DNA from: Helochares maculicollis
Taxonomy: Eukaryota > Arthropoda > Insecta > Coleoptera > Hydrophilidae
Assembly: GCA_033557835.1 (NCBI GenBank)
Contig: JAWQRO010000285.1
Location: 1 to 44,571 of the forward strand
DNA: 44,571 bases
Reading direction: 5' to 3'
The position numbers were made by a program, and so were the translations under genes. The notes under the pieces are model-generated. The model saw nothing but the letters and a program-made list of their open reading frames with translations, was not told the origin of the DNA and ran no database searches. Shown here piece after piece: positions 29,201 to 43,300 of this stretch; within the stretch, counting starts at the first letter, position 1, and each line of letters begins with the position of its first letter.

Positions 29201-32200
29201 ATAAAAGTTATTTAATTCTTGGTACTATGTATTTGTATCGACTAGCTACGCAAAAAGCTGGTCATATAAGTAAACGAATATGATTTTGTGCAACTATTGT
29301 AACTATAACATGTCAATTTAGGCTAGAAAAGCACACTTTCCTGAACACCGTGCAAATTTGTACACAAAAGAACCTATCTGCAAACAACACTTTTAAAAGA
29401 TAAACTGCTAAACAAATTGAATCCGCCCTCTAAACAATTGATGTCGCATGTCGTCAAAGCAATATATTGCTCGTTATTTATTTTTGGGAGTTTCCCAAAC
29501 CGGTAATGAAAAGAGATCAGCAAAGGGGTGTCCTAATAAATTTTCTTCGCCCGTTAGTTTTGCTATGCGTCCTGTATTCTGAGCTTTCAGCTTTCCCAGT
29601 ACGTAATTGCTCTCCCCCATGAAATATCTAAGTTGCTGCATCCGGTGCGGTTCGCATTTATCTCAAAACTTGGTTCGTTACGTGCGGATGTAATAAAACT
29701 AGGACTTTATCTGGCATTACAGAGCCTACTTTTCTACGTCATCTGATAAAAAAAAAATCAAGGTGGAGTAAAATGGGATGCGTGGAAGACCGTGAAGTAG
29801 AACCCGGGGGTGTCTGCATAAAACATTCCCTGGAAATTAAATTCAATCACGTCTGACACACTTTTCACTCGGATCAGGAGTAAGCAGTTAAGAAGCGCCG
29901 CCATATTTAAAAACCATATCAACTTATTTTAAAATCAAGATCCTCTTTATTAAATTTTTTTTTGGACTTAAAGACCATGACCTTTAAGGACATCAAAATA
30001 AAAACCTATTGATTAAACAATTAGAAACTAAATTACAAGACGAAAATTAAAAATTTCAAAAAAATTAAAACTTGCGAAGTTAAAGCAAACAATTATTCCA
30101 AACAATAAAGCTGCCAGGGCAAGTTACATTTTTTTAATGAAATCGCATAAGAAGAGTGCCAATCTACCGTGCCGCTTTAATGAATAAAGTAGTACTTTCA
30201 GTAGTACAAAAATGGATTCTAGACAAAGTAGTGGACAATACAATAATCTTCTAGTTGCTAGCGATTCCTTGCATATAAATCCGTAAGATTCATGCAAACT
30301 TCATATCCACATTCATTACTTTTGATTTAAAGCCTGTCCTTGGTTTATAGGGGCGCTGGCTGATGCTACAGCCGCGCCATCACAACTAAAATTGATGACA
30401 CTAGAATTGGACGTTCGTAATCAGCGCATGTATCAAATGGCTGGTTGCATAAAACCACATTTGTTGCTGTCGCATTCCATTATTATTTCGCTTATTAATA
30501 TAGCGACGATATTCGCTTTTCGTCATTAAATGAAGTTGACCCAAAATATGTCTATCTGTTTAATAATATACATGATCTACTTGGCATCATATGCTGCTGT
30601 TCCGTTGCGTAACTACAAATTAACACAATCCTTTATGTTGCAACTGTCAAAATGTTGCCTCGGATTCTTAATTATGAAAATTATGCAGCGAGCTAAAATC
30701 AAAATTTTATTATAAAAGGAAGTATAGCTATTAACATATAATTAATCGGTGAGGGATGGTTTGAATTTATTTATTTTTCTTCAGGGGGACCTTTGTTACC
30801 TTATAAATATTTCGCGGATTAATTTTTCGACCTTTTTCAATATAGTTCAAAATATAAAGAGCAATCGATCCCACCTTTTTGTCTGGTTTCTGGTTGCTTA
30901 AACAGATGTTTACCTCTCAGATCCTCTACATCAATTTTAGACTTCAGAGTCAACTCTTTTTTATATACCATATTTTAGGAAAGATCCGTCTATCTCTATT
31001 GGCTTCGCCGATTAACGCTTTCATTACTTGAAAGTCTCTGACATATCGCGTGTTATTTACGTGCTTGGTTATTTCACAAACCAATACTTGTTTTCGTATG
31101 TCACTTTTATATTACTTAATTCTCTTCTCTAGTCTTTGTTTTGTTTGAGCAAAAGATATTGGTTGCAAATGTTTTCATATATTGTGTTGGCCATTTTTTT
31201 ATCTATAGAGGTTTTGTCCATACTGTGGGATAAGAGTTGTCGAATGGTGATTGTATTAGCAACGGCAACCGTCGTTTCATTTCGTCTAAAGAATGGCTTC
31301 AGTGCCACGGTTAAACTATCAATGTATAGAATTGTTAGTACGATTTGGGTCTCGGCAGTGACTATGCCTTCTTCTAAGTTGAGGTTGTTTTGGTAACTAA
31401 TCACGGGCAGCATAGGTGGAAGGTTGATGTTGGCAAAGTTCAAGAGTTATCAGGATGCATGCTGGATAACTAGTTTCTGCAAATATGGTGTGAGCAAGTA
31501 TTATTTTTTTAATCCAGAAGTGTTGGGCAATGTTAACCATTCTGCTTTTTAAAGCAAGTATTAGATTAACTTAATGCTAGAATGGGTATGACGAATGAAA
31601 GTCGAGTTACACTATATTATGAGCATTTCTGGTTACAAGAGTGTTTAAGAAAGATACAGCTCTTTGATTCTCGATTTCTACGGTAAAACTGAAATGTACC
31701 GTCAATGTAATGATAAATGAATTGAGTATGGAAATCTAATTGATAGGTGGCACGATTAAGAAGATATTTCAACAAAATTGGAAGATATGGCTGAGCTCAT
31801 TGGGCAACGGAAACTCTATTCTGAAACATTTTATTAATATAATAATTTATTAATTAATAATATTTATCAAAACTTGAAGGGGGACGTTACAGTGAAGATG
31901 TATGGATTTTCAATGATATTTAATAATTCCTAAAAGTACACCAATAAAAATATTTGTAAGATAATTGCATCATCCATTAGGCAGTTTTAGATCGTTGACG
32001 TTTATTTAAAATTTAAAAGAGTAATACGGAATCGATTAAATGTATTGAAAGCTATAGTAAATATTTTTGCTATAAATTTAAAGATGTTTTGGTTGGAGCA
32101 TTGGTGAAGCAGACAATAGTTCTAAGTGGGGCCTTCTTTATTTATTTTTCGCAAAGCGTAAAATTTTGTGTTTATTTTTAATTGTCACAATGGGGTCAGC

Positions 32201-33039
32201 TTTTAGTTTTTTATATGTATTAGTCTCATCGCATTTATTAAGATACAATTGTTTATTTACCGTTACGGTGGTATTGTCTTTGTCTTTCCTTATAATGATG
32301 ATGACAAGCTAAGCTATAACGGCAACTTTAGTTTTGTATAAGTTTTTCAACTCTCTGTATCTGCGTACAAATTCACATGATATGTTGTCATAAAACGCTC
32401 TTATAACGTTATGTTCTTCCTCAGGAATAGTACCAATTATAGATACTACTTCAGATAAACGTGTAAACATGGTTAAGTTAATAATCTTGAAAAAAATACT
32501 AAATTTAGGTACCCAATACAGTACAATTCCAAATGAACCTAGACAATATGAATGGAATTGTTAGGAATAAAATTTTGGTATCTAAGACAAACTGTCTTAG
32601 TGTTGAGCTTTCTATAATGTATATATAATCGCCTATTGCCATGCACAAATACTCAGACCAAATTCACACAATAGAACTTTTTAGGTTTTAACTTCTGCTT
32701 ATCAACTCTTTTTCCCTTTTACGTTACCAGTCCTTGCGACACTTCACTGTAGGCACAAATGGCATTTCGAGTTTCCAAATTACTCAGACGACGGTTTCGT
32801 TACAATATTTTCTTGGCCTACTATCGTAAAGTTCTTAAGCTAATTTTCGTATACTTCTTGTCTTCAAAATACTCGTTAATCGAGTATAGAATTTGCTGAA
32901 CATATCATGATCAGTACTTGGGAAAATGAAAAGTTTTGCCAGTTGTCATGTTTTGCTACTGATAATATTAAACATGAACATGTTGCTAAAGAATATAACA
33001 AAATTTTTGCAAGGTTATTGATTTAGTCATTGTACGACA
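26291..33039. other. Long non-coding stretch, no gene supported
   Basis: Scattered short frames only. A GC-rich hairpin lies at 30352-30378 and a CpG-rich hairpin near 28367-28390. A 104-codon minus-strand frame at 31129-31443 begins with TTG and shows no known domain. This could be intergenic or intronic. Confidence 0.45.
30352..30378. other. GC-rich hairpin
   Basis: GGCGC-T-GGCTG pairs with CAGCC-GCGCC around the loop ATGCTA: ten base pairs with one bulged T, in a strongly AT-rich setting. Both strands would fold. No tRNA or miRNA context recognised. Confidence 0.5.
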
Positions 33040-33041
33040 TA

Positions 33042-34319
33042 CACAGTGCGGCAATTAAACTCCGAGACTGAAGGTATATCTCAGCAACTAGTAGCGATAT
33101 CTGTTTAAATTTTGTCATATGAAGTTTGGACATATATATCCATAACCTAAAACTTTTATTTAAATCGGTTGACATTTATCATCATTTTTGATATTTTGTT
33201 TTTTCCAGTTTATTTTGTTGCATGTTGGAAAGCAATAATGGAAAAAAAATGGTGCTCTAATTAAATTTCACGCTAAACTTGGCACAAGTGCCACAGAAAC
33301 ATTCAAAATTATGCAAAAAGTGTATGGAAGTGAGTGTTTATCACGGTCAAAGTCTTTTGAGTGGCACAAGCGATTTTCGGAAGGCAGACAATCACTAGAG
33401 GACGACGGAAAGACCAATATTAATTCGAACAGCAGATTCGATTCAAAAAGTGCAAGAATTTGCATCCAACGATTGTAATGCGACACTGAGAATGATGGCA
33501 GAGGCATTAAACATTAACAGAGAAACAATATGACAAATTCTTGAAGAAGATTTGGACAAAAACAAAGGTCGGGGCTAAATTTGATTCGCACACACTAACC
33601 CTAGAGCAAAAATTGATGAGACTGAAACATTCCAGAGAGATTGTACGAGCAGCAAATAACAACTCAACCTTCTGCAAATCAATTGTTACTGGTGACGAGA
33701 CGAGAAGTGTCGAATGGAAGTCAAAATCATCACTTCAAACCAAGAAAATACGAAAATTTCCATCAAAAATCAAGACAATGCTCATTGTTTTCTTCGATAG
33801 CAAAGGCATCACCCACCGTGAGTTCGTTCCACAAGGTCAAACAGTTGCTAGATCTTTCTACTTGGGAGTTTTACAACGATTAATGGGAAGAATTCGTCAA
33901 ATTCTATCAGAATATCCCAATTCTGATGACTGATGTTTGTTATACGGTAATGCATCGAGTCACACGTCATTGATTGTTTCTCAATTTTTGGTACGAAACT
34001 AAGTCTGTGAATGATTCAAATTCGTCGTATTCCTCTGATTTAGCAACATGTGACTTCTCTTTATTTCCAAAAATAAAAATGAAGTTGAAAGGACGCATTT
34101 TTAATGTTAGTGAAACCATCAAAAGAGAGTCTACGAGCATATTAGAGACAAAACCGAAATTTGAGTTTGAGCAAGCATTTTAATCACTATTGAATCTCTG
34201 CAAAAAGTGTATTGAAGCAAGAGGAGAGTATTTTGAATAATGTAATAAATTAATTTAAATAAAATTGATTTTTTTTGTTTTTTATAGATTCAGTTCTGGA
34301 ATTTAATTGCCGCACTGTG
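33042..34319 (+). mobile_element. Complete but inactive mariner transposon, 1278 bp
   Basis: Terminal inverted repeats start CACAGTGCGGCAATTAAA at 33042 and end with the complement at 34319. The outer 18 bases match exactly and similarity runs on for about 30. A TA dinucleotide flanks each end (33040-33041 and 34320-34321), as expected for mariner target duplication, and 1.28 kb is typical. Inside, broken plus-strand frames give transposase pieces (see the pseudogene entry). Perfect outer repeats with a damaged gene suggest a copy that could still be moved by a related transposase but cannot make its own. Confidence 0.92.
33235..34240 (+). pseudogene. Decayed mariner transposase
   Basis: From about 33260, one frame reads AKLGTSATETFKIMQKVYG and LSRSKSFEWHKRFSEGRQS, the DNA-binding helix-turn-helix region, then EDDG. 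Frame changes follow, and a TGA interrupts NRETI..ILEED near 33531. The catalytic part is in the frame 33541-33933: VTGDETRSVEW (first Asp of the triad), then FFDSKGITHREFVPQGQTV (second Asp region). After a TGA, LLYGNASSHTSLIVSQF corresponds to the usual L.DNA..H block, with the Asp changed to Gly. Finally SSDLATCDFSLFPKIKMKLK (34031 onward) matches the S.DLAP.DF.LFP.lK block. Several stops, shifts and altered active-site residues show it is dead. Confidence 0.9.
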
Positions 34320-34796
34320 TATAGTTACATGAAAGTCTCTAGATTTGTCCCCCTGGCCAGACCTTATGAAAATAAAATTCCACTAATCAGCTGCAAAAAT
34401 AAATTTTGTATGCATACACTCATGACATAATAATGTATATGAATATAGGTGCTTGAACACATCATACTGAGGACATTAATAATTTTATTGATTACTTAAT
34501 ACGAATTTAGGCCGCTAAAATTGAAACCAGTTTAAGCCTGTCCGTGGGCCCATTAGATATTCGCATCAAAAATATTACATATTGAGCAATTTATTAACCT
34601 TTGGGCCGCATCAATTATAATCAATAATAAAGAATTTGTTTTTGTCGCACCATTTAAGTGATTTCAGCACGATAGGCTTTTCATAAATTGTACCTAATTA
34701 ATAATGTCATTGCTCAAAAGCTGCGCTTGCCATTAATTATACTTACGATGTTTACATATTTTCATGATTTAAAACTAAATCGTCGGAGAGTGTTGC

Positions 34797-34830
34797 AAAC
34801 TATAACACTGCTATTGCAGTGTTATAGTTT
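34797..34830. repeat. Perfect 15-bp stem-loop
   Basis: AAACTATAACACTGC (34797-34811), loop TATT, then GCAGTGTTATAGTTT (34816-34830) is an exact inverted repeat. The stem is too short for a normal miRNA precursor. It could be the collapsed remains of a terminal-repeat element or a cruciform. Confidence 0.8.
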
Positions 34831-37800
34831 TGAGAATCTTACTGTTTGGTGTCTTCCTACTGTAATAATCAATACAAGTGAGGCACTCCTCGGCCTTTCT
34901 ACCAACAAAGTCTGAAAATGATTCTCAAAAGAAAGCAAAGTTTGTCCAAAACTTGATTACGGAGTAGAAAATGCCACTGCTTTGGAGAAAGCGGAAATTA
35001 ATTAACGACCCCTGGGCATTTCTTTTCAATACCGATGAAAACTTAAGAAAAGTTTTCCAACTAGGACACCTTCCATGCAATTACATAAAACAGTAATAAT
35101 TTAACCTGGCAAGACATACACACAAACGTACAAATACCAATTGACCTGAAACTTCGAAATCGTGATGAAAAAAGTACTCTATGTAGGCACCTTTTAACGG
35201 AAGCCTCTGCTAGCCTTTTGCTTTCCCTAGCCGAGCCAAAAGCCAGAAATTAAAAATGGGGGAAATTACAGACTCGTTGGAATGATAAAAGGCGAACTTC
35301 AGTTACAAAAAGGAAGCGGATATAAAATTTCTGCTATAATTAAAAAGAAAATGAACAATGTTTTGCTCTTTTATCATTATAACCATTATTAGCACTTAGT
35401 CATATGATCTTTGCCGCCACTCCATAGTTTAACATTTCAAAAATTATCATCTTCAACAATTATTAGTTTCATAAATCTATTGTAACTTAAACTAAAGCGT
35501 ACCAGCATCAAAAGCAATCGGTGAGAATAGGGAGAATTTTCCATTCTACGTAATTTTTGTTGCGTTATCGTGTTGACATAGACGTGTTTTGAAAGCAACA
35601 AGCCACATGCAAAATAAATATTGATCTCTCCAAGTCATTGAATTGCATTCTAGTGCAGGGTCGCTATGCCTAGCACGAAGTATTCGTTTTAAATACCAAT
35701 ACGCATTTGTACTCTGGCAGAAGCGTCTTTTTATTGTTGGGTTAAACACAGCAGGTGTTAAGGACAGCGAACGTAACTAGAAAACAAAATTGTTCTAAAT
35801 TTGGTCTGTCAAGTTTGATTTTTTTCACTGAAATGTAAATTTCAAGCCCGATTATTTCGAACGTTCCTCGCTTTCTAATCAAACCAAGAGTTTACAACTA
35901 TGCATAAAATGAGCTTGAAAGTTTAATTGCAACGGAATATAAATTATAAAGTGTTGAGGAATATCAAAGCAACTCAGCGTTAAAACTACTATTCAAAATA
36001 TAAGCTGTGTTCCCTAGTACTATACTAAAGGTCTCACACAGTAAAACTAGAGCTTTACACTTTGTTTAAGTGCGATAATGTGTTCAGAGGATATAATTAG
36101 TAAAGCTTTGCACGTAGAAGTTTGTGACCTGAGAGGGATAATTTAATTTAATTACTTAGTTTCAAAACTACGAAGGGATGCATATTTCGTCTCAGAATTT
36201 GTTGCTTAATTTTCTGCATACTATTTACTATTTGACGATTAAATTGAAGTAATTATATTGAGAGAAAATTCTATTATGAAGGTTAACTTAGAACATAATC
36301 TACTTTTGGAATAAAATAACCGGTTCTATATTTACAATTTTCATTTGCGACAAAAATTTCAATTTTCGAGCCCTACAAACTGAGATATTTTGTTTGTAAC
36401 GAAGGAAATTAAAAGTCTATTTCGATTTGTGTCAATGAAATTGATATTTCGTTTCAAGTAATTTTAATGAAAACATTTCCTTCGGAGACTTTAATTTCAA
36501 GTGAAATTAGTGTTTGCGCTCCTGGGGATTGGTTGGTTTTATGAAAAAAGCTCGGTTTGAATATTTTCCGTATTGTTTTTTTGTTTTAACCGGTCAAATT
36601 GCGGGTATGCTTAGCACACTTATATATTTTTGAGTTTCATAAGATATTTATTACGCAAATCGATTTCGATGCAAAATATTTGCTGATAAAATGCAGCTAA
36701 AGTTAAACGTTTGCATTGTTGAGTCATGAGCCGTACGCTTATTCAAGAAAAATAGCACCTGGCTCAAAATGTAGGAAGTGCAGTTTAGTAACCGAGAAGA
36801 CAGAAAAACGGGTGCATGTATAATTTAGAAAACATAACGCTTACAACTTTTCGGCTGGTAAAAATAAATGCGACACGTTTGGTACAGATGCATCAGTGTC
36901 ACGTTGCTGTCTTAAAATAGACCTTTTAAAATTCCTTTTTACGTTGACTTCAAAAGCCGTTACATTTGTTTTCATTCTTCATTTCTGAAGCAATGTTATA
37001 ATCGCAATAATTTGTTGTTTGGAACAATATTTTCGTTACTTATGAATGATAAATACTGCTTTTACTATTTTTAAAAGCTTTAAGGGTTTTTGCTAACACG
37101 TTTTCGTGCATTTATTTCAACAATAATCATTTAGCTAGGAACATTTACACATGGGGTAAATGTTTCTAAGTAGATATTTGCTAAAGTAACGATGTGTTAT
37201 CTCAATAACGAATGAATTTATGTCGAATGAATTTCACTTATAAGGCCGAATATTGTACGACAAATAGAGCAAAAATTCTGTGAGGGCGTAATGAAGTTTT
37301 GAAAAGTGGGACACTTGAAAATACAATTTTCCATAAGTTTGGGACTGTCAAATATCAACTTTCCTCAATCCGATCTCCGAAATTTGTAGGCCGTTCTCAA
37401 CAACTGTATTTAATGAGTTTGCACAAGCCATGGGGTACGAGACGCGAAAATTTAGTTAAAAACTTCTTGCTTTTAGTGGTTGTGTGCGTGAGACCTTTCT
37501 GAACTCTTTCCGCTCAAGAAGATGCGAAATCCAGGCCTTAGTACTTTATACCGCAACTTTCTGACATCTTCCTACATCAAGCTTCATGCTATTTTAATTA
37601 TCAGCTGCAGCTATTCTAAACAATCGTATTGAACTTAGTGGTTTTTGCCTGTCTACATGCAAGAAATTTTTTAATATAGACAAAGAATTAAGCCCTTAGC
37701 GAGTCTTAGCTGATATAACGAGAACATCGCATATATTCAAAAGACAGGACTGCTTACATTTCCCCATAAATTTTCATTCAACGCCATATATCTCAATGTA

Positions 37801-38908
37801 ATAGAAATTCCCTTGGAAATAGAACCGAAACTCAAGGTTATTTTTCGTGGGGCGATTCATAAATTATGAAGTAAAGTTCATGTCGTCGTAAATTTACAAA
37901 GCTTTACTTGCCATTATTTTGTTAATTATGCATGTCTTCTTTGCTTTGGTCAATATTTTACTGTTGATTATACTTTTGTGAGCAATTTTAATTCGTCATT
38001 TAAATTATGCAATAGTTATATTGTAAGTGTTTATTAAAGTGGTTGTATTAACCTTTGCGATGTAATTAAGAGTGTTGGCATTTTACTTACTTTCTGATAT
38101 TTATATATTTGCAATGACACTATACGAAATAATAAATTTTAACAGCGCGTATACATACACCCATTATATACTACAAAAATTCAACAAAATGCTTTGAAGA
38201 CTGAAGGAATACCAATAATTCTGAAAATTTTGTTTTAAAATACTCCTGCATAAACTGAATATTAAGATCCTAACTGAAGCAGACTTCGCCGAGCCAAACT
38301 TATGATGGTTTCCTATTACCTGCCATATATCAAGAAAAAATCACAAAAAAGGCCTTTCACATTTCCTATTTAACCCGTCTTAAATTCAATATTCATCATA
38401 TTCTGTCTTTATCTCCGTCACGAACACCTGGAATTTTCCCATGAAAGTCAAGGAAGTCCTTTTTAATCCGTTATTTCCACGCCCACTCATAAGGATTATA
38501 TTTAGCTTTCACAGGGAAACCTTTGTTTTTAGATCTAAAAAATCCGAATTGGCTCATTTACATTTTATACGGTTAATGGCGTTCCTCATGGCCGTATTTG
38601 AGGTTGCAGTAGCGGCGAAAAATAACAAAATAAAAAGCCTTGGCCTACACAATTAAAAACCGCAGACTTATCTTACAATAAACAAATGGGACAAAAAAGC
38701 GCAGGCTGCGATGATTTTAGCAAATGCGGAAAAGCGAGTATACTTTAATCATTAGAATCAAGAAGAATATACAATAAGTATATTTCCTTAACAAAATTGC
38801 AAAATAACATCAAAACCACCACAAGACCTTTGTTATTTTTTCAGCCCGAAGTTCCTAATATGAAATTCTAGCTTCTTTCATATCTCATATTTCACAACAT
38901 GTGTGGCT

Positions 38909-38920
38909 GCGACGCGTCGC
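38909..38920. repeat. 12-bp CpG-rich palindrome
   Basis: GCGACGCGTCGC is its own reverse complement and has three CpG steps, standing out from the AT-rich surroundings. It may be a binding site; no factor is assigned. Confidence 0.5.
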
Positions 38921-41900
38921 GATGCGGTTACTTACCAGATTGAAAAAATTGTGGTTGTATCGCATTCTAGACGTGGAACTAATCCCTACGTTTCCATTTA
39001 AATTATACCACAGGCCGTAACCAGTGCTTTTTCAATACAAACCTAATTAATGAACTTTTGAAACGGTGTAATGACTCTATAAAATCAAACGAATCCCTCT
39101 TTCTTCCCTTAGGTATTTAATTAAATTACGAAATGCTTTAGAGTAAATCAGAAAGCTCGCCGGGCGTCAACCAATTAACTAATTCTTCGTAAGTTATTAT
39201 TCCTGTTGGCATTGGCCATTTTAATTTGTTCCTGAATAAATTACATTCATTGACACAAGCGATTTCAGGACGAATCAATTACAACGGGCATTTATTGCCT
39301 TTCAATTTATTAGGAGCTGGAGGGAATTGGCTGACATTTTTGACAGCGTCCTTCGCGTGTCAGGTCCACTAAGACCGTAGTTTTTAATGTAATAACGCAG
39401 CTAATAGAAGAGCCACTTAATATTTACTGGTTCGCTTGATATCACGAGACAATTTCTGTTTTTAAATTAACCTTTAGTCGAACGCCTCAAGGAAATACAA
39501 AACGAAATATTTAATAAATGTCAAGGGAATTAAAAATTCTTCGGATAACTTATCAAATTGCTTCACCCTTGAACATAAGTAATTACTTGCTAAAAACATT
39601 TGAACTACATTTTTATTGAAGGTCTGATAGAGGATACCACATTTCTTCATAAAAAAATCAATAGGGTACGAGTAGGGCCATGTCAATCACCGTTGAAAAT
39701 TTTTAAAAAGATAAATGCTTTATAGAGAGGTTTGCTGATGGAGTGCAGCTATGTTGCCACATTGCTTTTATCGTACATGGGTGCTCTAGCATCCACCGCG
39801 CCACAATTTATCTCAACATTTTTCTCATTTTGCTAAGCTGATAACAAAACCGTCTTTCAAATAATTCACTTTAATGGCCCAACTTTCCGAAGCTACGGAG
39901 CTATTTTCTATTGTTGCAAGGAGATGGCTACCAGCCAAATTCACTTTCAAACGACGGTTCGCCCGTGAAAGCCTTTTCACTTTTTATGCAGACCACCGGT
40001 TTTTTTCTTGAGTTTTAATTAGACCGCGCTGGACTCAAGAACTTAACTTTGTTTTTCAATTTTCCTCAATTGAGTTGTCTCTAGCCTGAAGCCGGGGTAT
40101 TGAAAGGAACGAGTTTGCAGCTACACGGCAGCCTCGGGCATAGAAACATCCTGTTTACTCAACGCTCCATATTAAATTGTTGTTTTTTCTCCGTTGCGGG
40201 GAGGATACTGAAGTTTGTAGTGCATTCAGATCCAACGATGCGTCACACTCAACGTTTTGCAATGGAAATAAAATGTACGTTTTATGTTGAATAGTGCCGC
40301 TAAGTTTAATTAACTCATTTGATGTTTTGTTTTCCTTTCCCTAACCATTACATTAAAGTCGTCCATTTGGAAAATGTCGATACTATTTCCACTTTGGTAT
40401 TAAACGCATATTTCACCTAAACATACCCACGTGTGAATACGCATAGAATTGCACAAAATTTGAGCAATTGCCAATTTGCTGAGATGCTTTGTTATTTTAT
40501 TTTTAGGTAATGTGAGCAATTTTAACAGGGTGTTATTTTATATTCAACGAGTGTAAATATAATTTTTCTACAAAATTTACAATCGCCCAAAACATTTTGA
40601 AAACTTACGAAAAACTCGGAGCTGAGCTTACGACACTTAAATATGAGGCTTTCCAATTAAAGTGATCAAGGATTTTAGAGCCTAGAGCTTGAATGAAGAA
40701 AATCCTTAGAAATGTTTTAGGTCATATTTTGAAAAATTACGCAACTAATGATTTTTGGTACTTCAACATTTTTTGAGGAAACGATTTTTAAAAAGCAGGT
40801 CTGAAAATAAATGATTTATCATAGAAAAAAAATAGTTTGGTGAATAGCTTGTATTAGGAACACTTAACAGATCTGTTTACATTTCATGGAGATTTTTTAT
40901 GCACTAACTGTTGTGGGAAGACATGCAATTACTTCCTCAATTGCGCATCAATGCGATTATATTAATTATTTGCGTAAATCGGTTTGACTTTAGAGTAGGT
41001 ACCATATTGAATCAAATTAACTAAACGTAATTTTTCTTATTTGATTGTTTGTTTCTATAATAGAATTAAAAACTAGGTGGTCGTTAAGTAATTTGAAAAA
41101 TGTAGAATTCATTATAAAAAGCTTCAAGAAGATATTTTTCCGAAGTAGCTGCTTAATTATTGGTTTACTATCCTCCTAATGAGATAAAATTGTAATCTTA
41201 TCAATTCTGATCAACGAACAATTATGCTAAAATCTAATCTAAACTACTTTACTAGTTATTTAACCTAAATGGTTATTCGTTAATGTTTTTTAAGTACCAG
41301 CTGGTTGCTCTTATTTACACAAATGTTAGCGTGTACATTTTTGCAGTATACTCTGCGTTTAATGGCACTTCTCCGTACCGAAGGGCTTTTTCCTCTTGAA
41401 TCTACCTGTCAGATCTGTGTTCTCGAGTAGCTGGATCGCTTCGATGTTCACATGCTGATTCATTGCAATGGTCTGGATAACAGTGTTCATTTTAAGATAT
41501 CTGTTGATGTCCCCGTTTCTTTTGTATCAATAATGTTCATAAGTACGTTGCTTTGAAATGTTTGAACCATATGTTTGGCACAACCCCACAGCTGAATACC
41601 ATTAGTCCAAACTGTTCAAGTATCTGATTATAGGTTAATACTTTGTTTTATATATGGACAACTTGGAGATTTTTCAATCATCTAATAAATTTTTCTGTAT
41701 TTAAGTTGGATTTCTTGTTTTTTTGTTTTACTAAAAAAGTGCAATGGATTTTGGTATAAAAAAATATAACCCATCGGGATCATATTAATAATTATTTTAA
41801 TTTACTATGCTCATTTAGTATGAACATTATTTGCCACACTTACATTTCTATCACATCTTATTGGTACACAACTAATACTTTATTTTACAGAAATATTCAC

Positions 41901-43236
41901 TGGTTAATATAAAGGATTTTTAGACTGCCAATATTCAATAAAATGTTGATTATAGGCAAATTATAAAATAGGTCTGTACATATTGTCTACAATTGTGAGA
42001 ATGTGCAGAACATCTAAACTTGAAAATAAGGTATTCGAAATCAACAATCATGTCCAATGTCGAGATGCACTAGCACGGATGTGAGAGTAGATCAACAAGG
42101 CCAGTGCCTATATACTTAGTGGAGCCAGGTGCAAGTGATATATAAAAAAAACACAGTAATAGGTAATAAAATAAGGTAAATGGGAGCGAAAAATATCCTC
42201 GTTTTTTAAAGTAACTAATAGGCATTGTATACTTTGAGTACTTGACACTGCTTTGTGTATTTATCAATCATGAAAATTGATGCTAGATTTTTCTAATATA
42301 CATAAATAAATCAATTCAATTTAAGAAGGGTTGTTTATCGCATAACACTGTCGTCCATAATATTAGTTTCTAATAAGTAGAGCGCTCTTAAAATAAGATT
42401 TATTTCAAGTGCCGTTAAATGAGAATATGTCGTTAAATAAATGTTCTGCGACAAAATTTAACATTTATGTCATTACAGCAAATCTGTGTACACCTCTAAA
42501 ATCCCCAGAATGCTATCTTGGCATCCAACCCTGCGTTTAATTTAGAATCCTGACTTGGTTGAATATACACCAAACACACACGCTATAAGGTTAAGACTTT
42601 GCTCACTGCTTTATTGTCTCCTGGTTGCGGTTAGAGTTAGAATGACTTGATTACTAGCAGAAATGAGGAGCCCCGTAGTAACAGTAGACGAGGCTTTGAA
42701 GTTCTAATTAACGTCGAGAATGTGCATTATTTTGCACTCTCACAAGATACGGTTTCGTGAAGTTAAACAAGTTGTGAATTTTATATCATTCAGTATGACC
42801 TAGAATATGCATAATTGATATGTATAGCATTGCACCATGTGGTTGAAACCAACGAGCGAAACACGGTGTCATATACAGAAATCGCTAAAGTAGATTAAAC
42901 CGAAAACGTCTATTTATATATGAAAAGAAGTTAGATGAATGAATAAGTCAGTCTGCGAACCAGATAAATAAGAAGCTCTAAAATAAATACAAATGCCCAA
43001 CATCAATTAATAGGTTCCACAAAAAACAATAAATATAAATCGTTAACAAAACTCATTAGAAAGCCCTCTATATAAATCGCTAGAAATACTAAACTGCTCC
43101 TCTTAGTAAAAAAAATCGGATATTTAGTACTGATAGTCCTCAATAATAATTACTTTTTGTATGCCGAGAGAATGTCTGTATAGTAATCAACAAAACTCAG
43201 CTGAGCGAACGTACAACTCCAACGAAATTTAATACT

Positions 43237-43300
43237 AGAAAACGTAAACAAAAAATAAATCGAAAACGTGAACAAAAAATTAATAGAAAACTTGAACTAA
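43237..43300. repeat. 24-bp tandem repeat, about 2.5 copies
   Basis: Units start [AC]GAAAACGT.AACAAAAAAT and recur at 43237, 43261 and 43285, the last copy degenerate. A small minisatellite in non-coding sequence. Confidence 0.6.

Noticed and set aside
31129..31443. 104-codon minus-strand open frame in a gene desert
   Set aside because: It begins with TTG directly after a TAA, the first ATG is ten codons in, no domain is recognisable, and the opposite strand is open too. It could be a lone exon, but nothing supports it.
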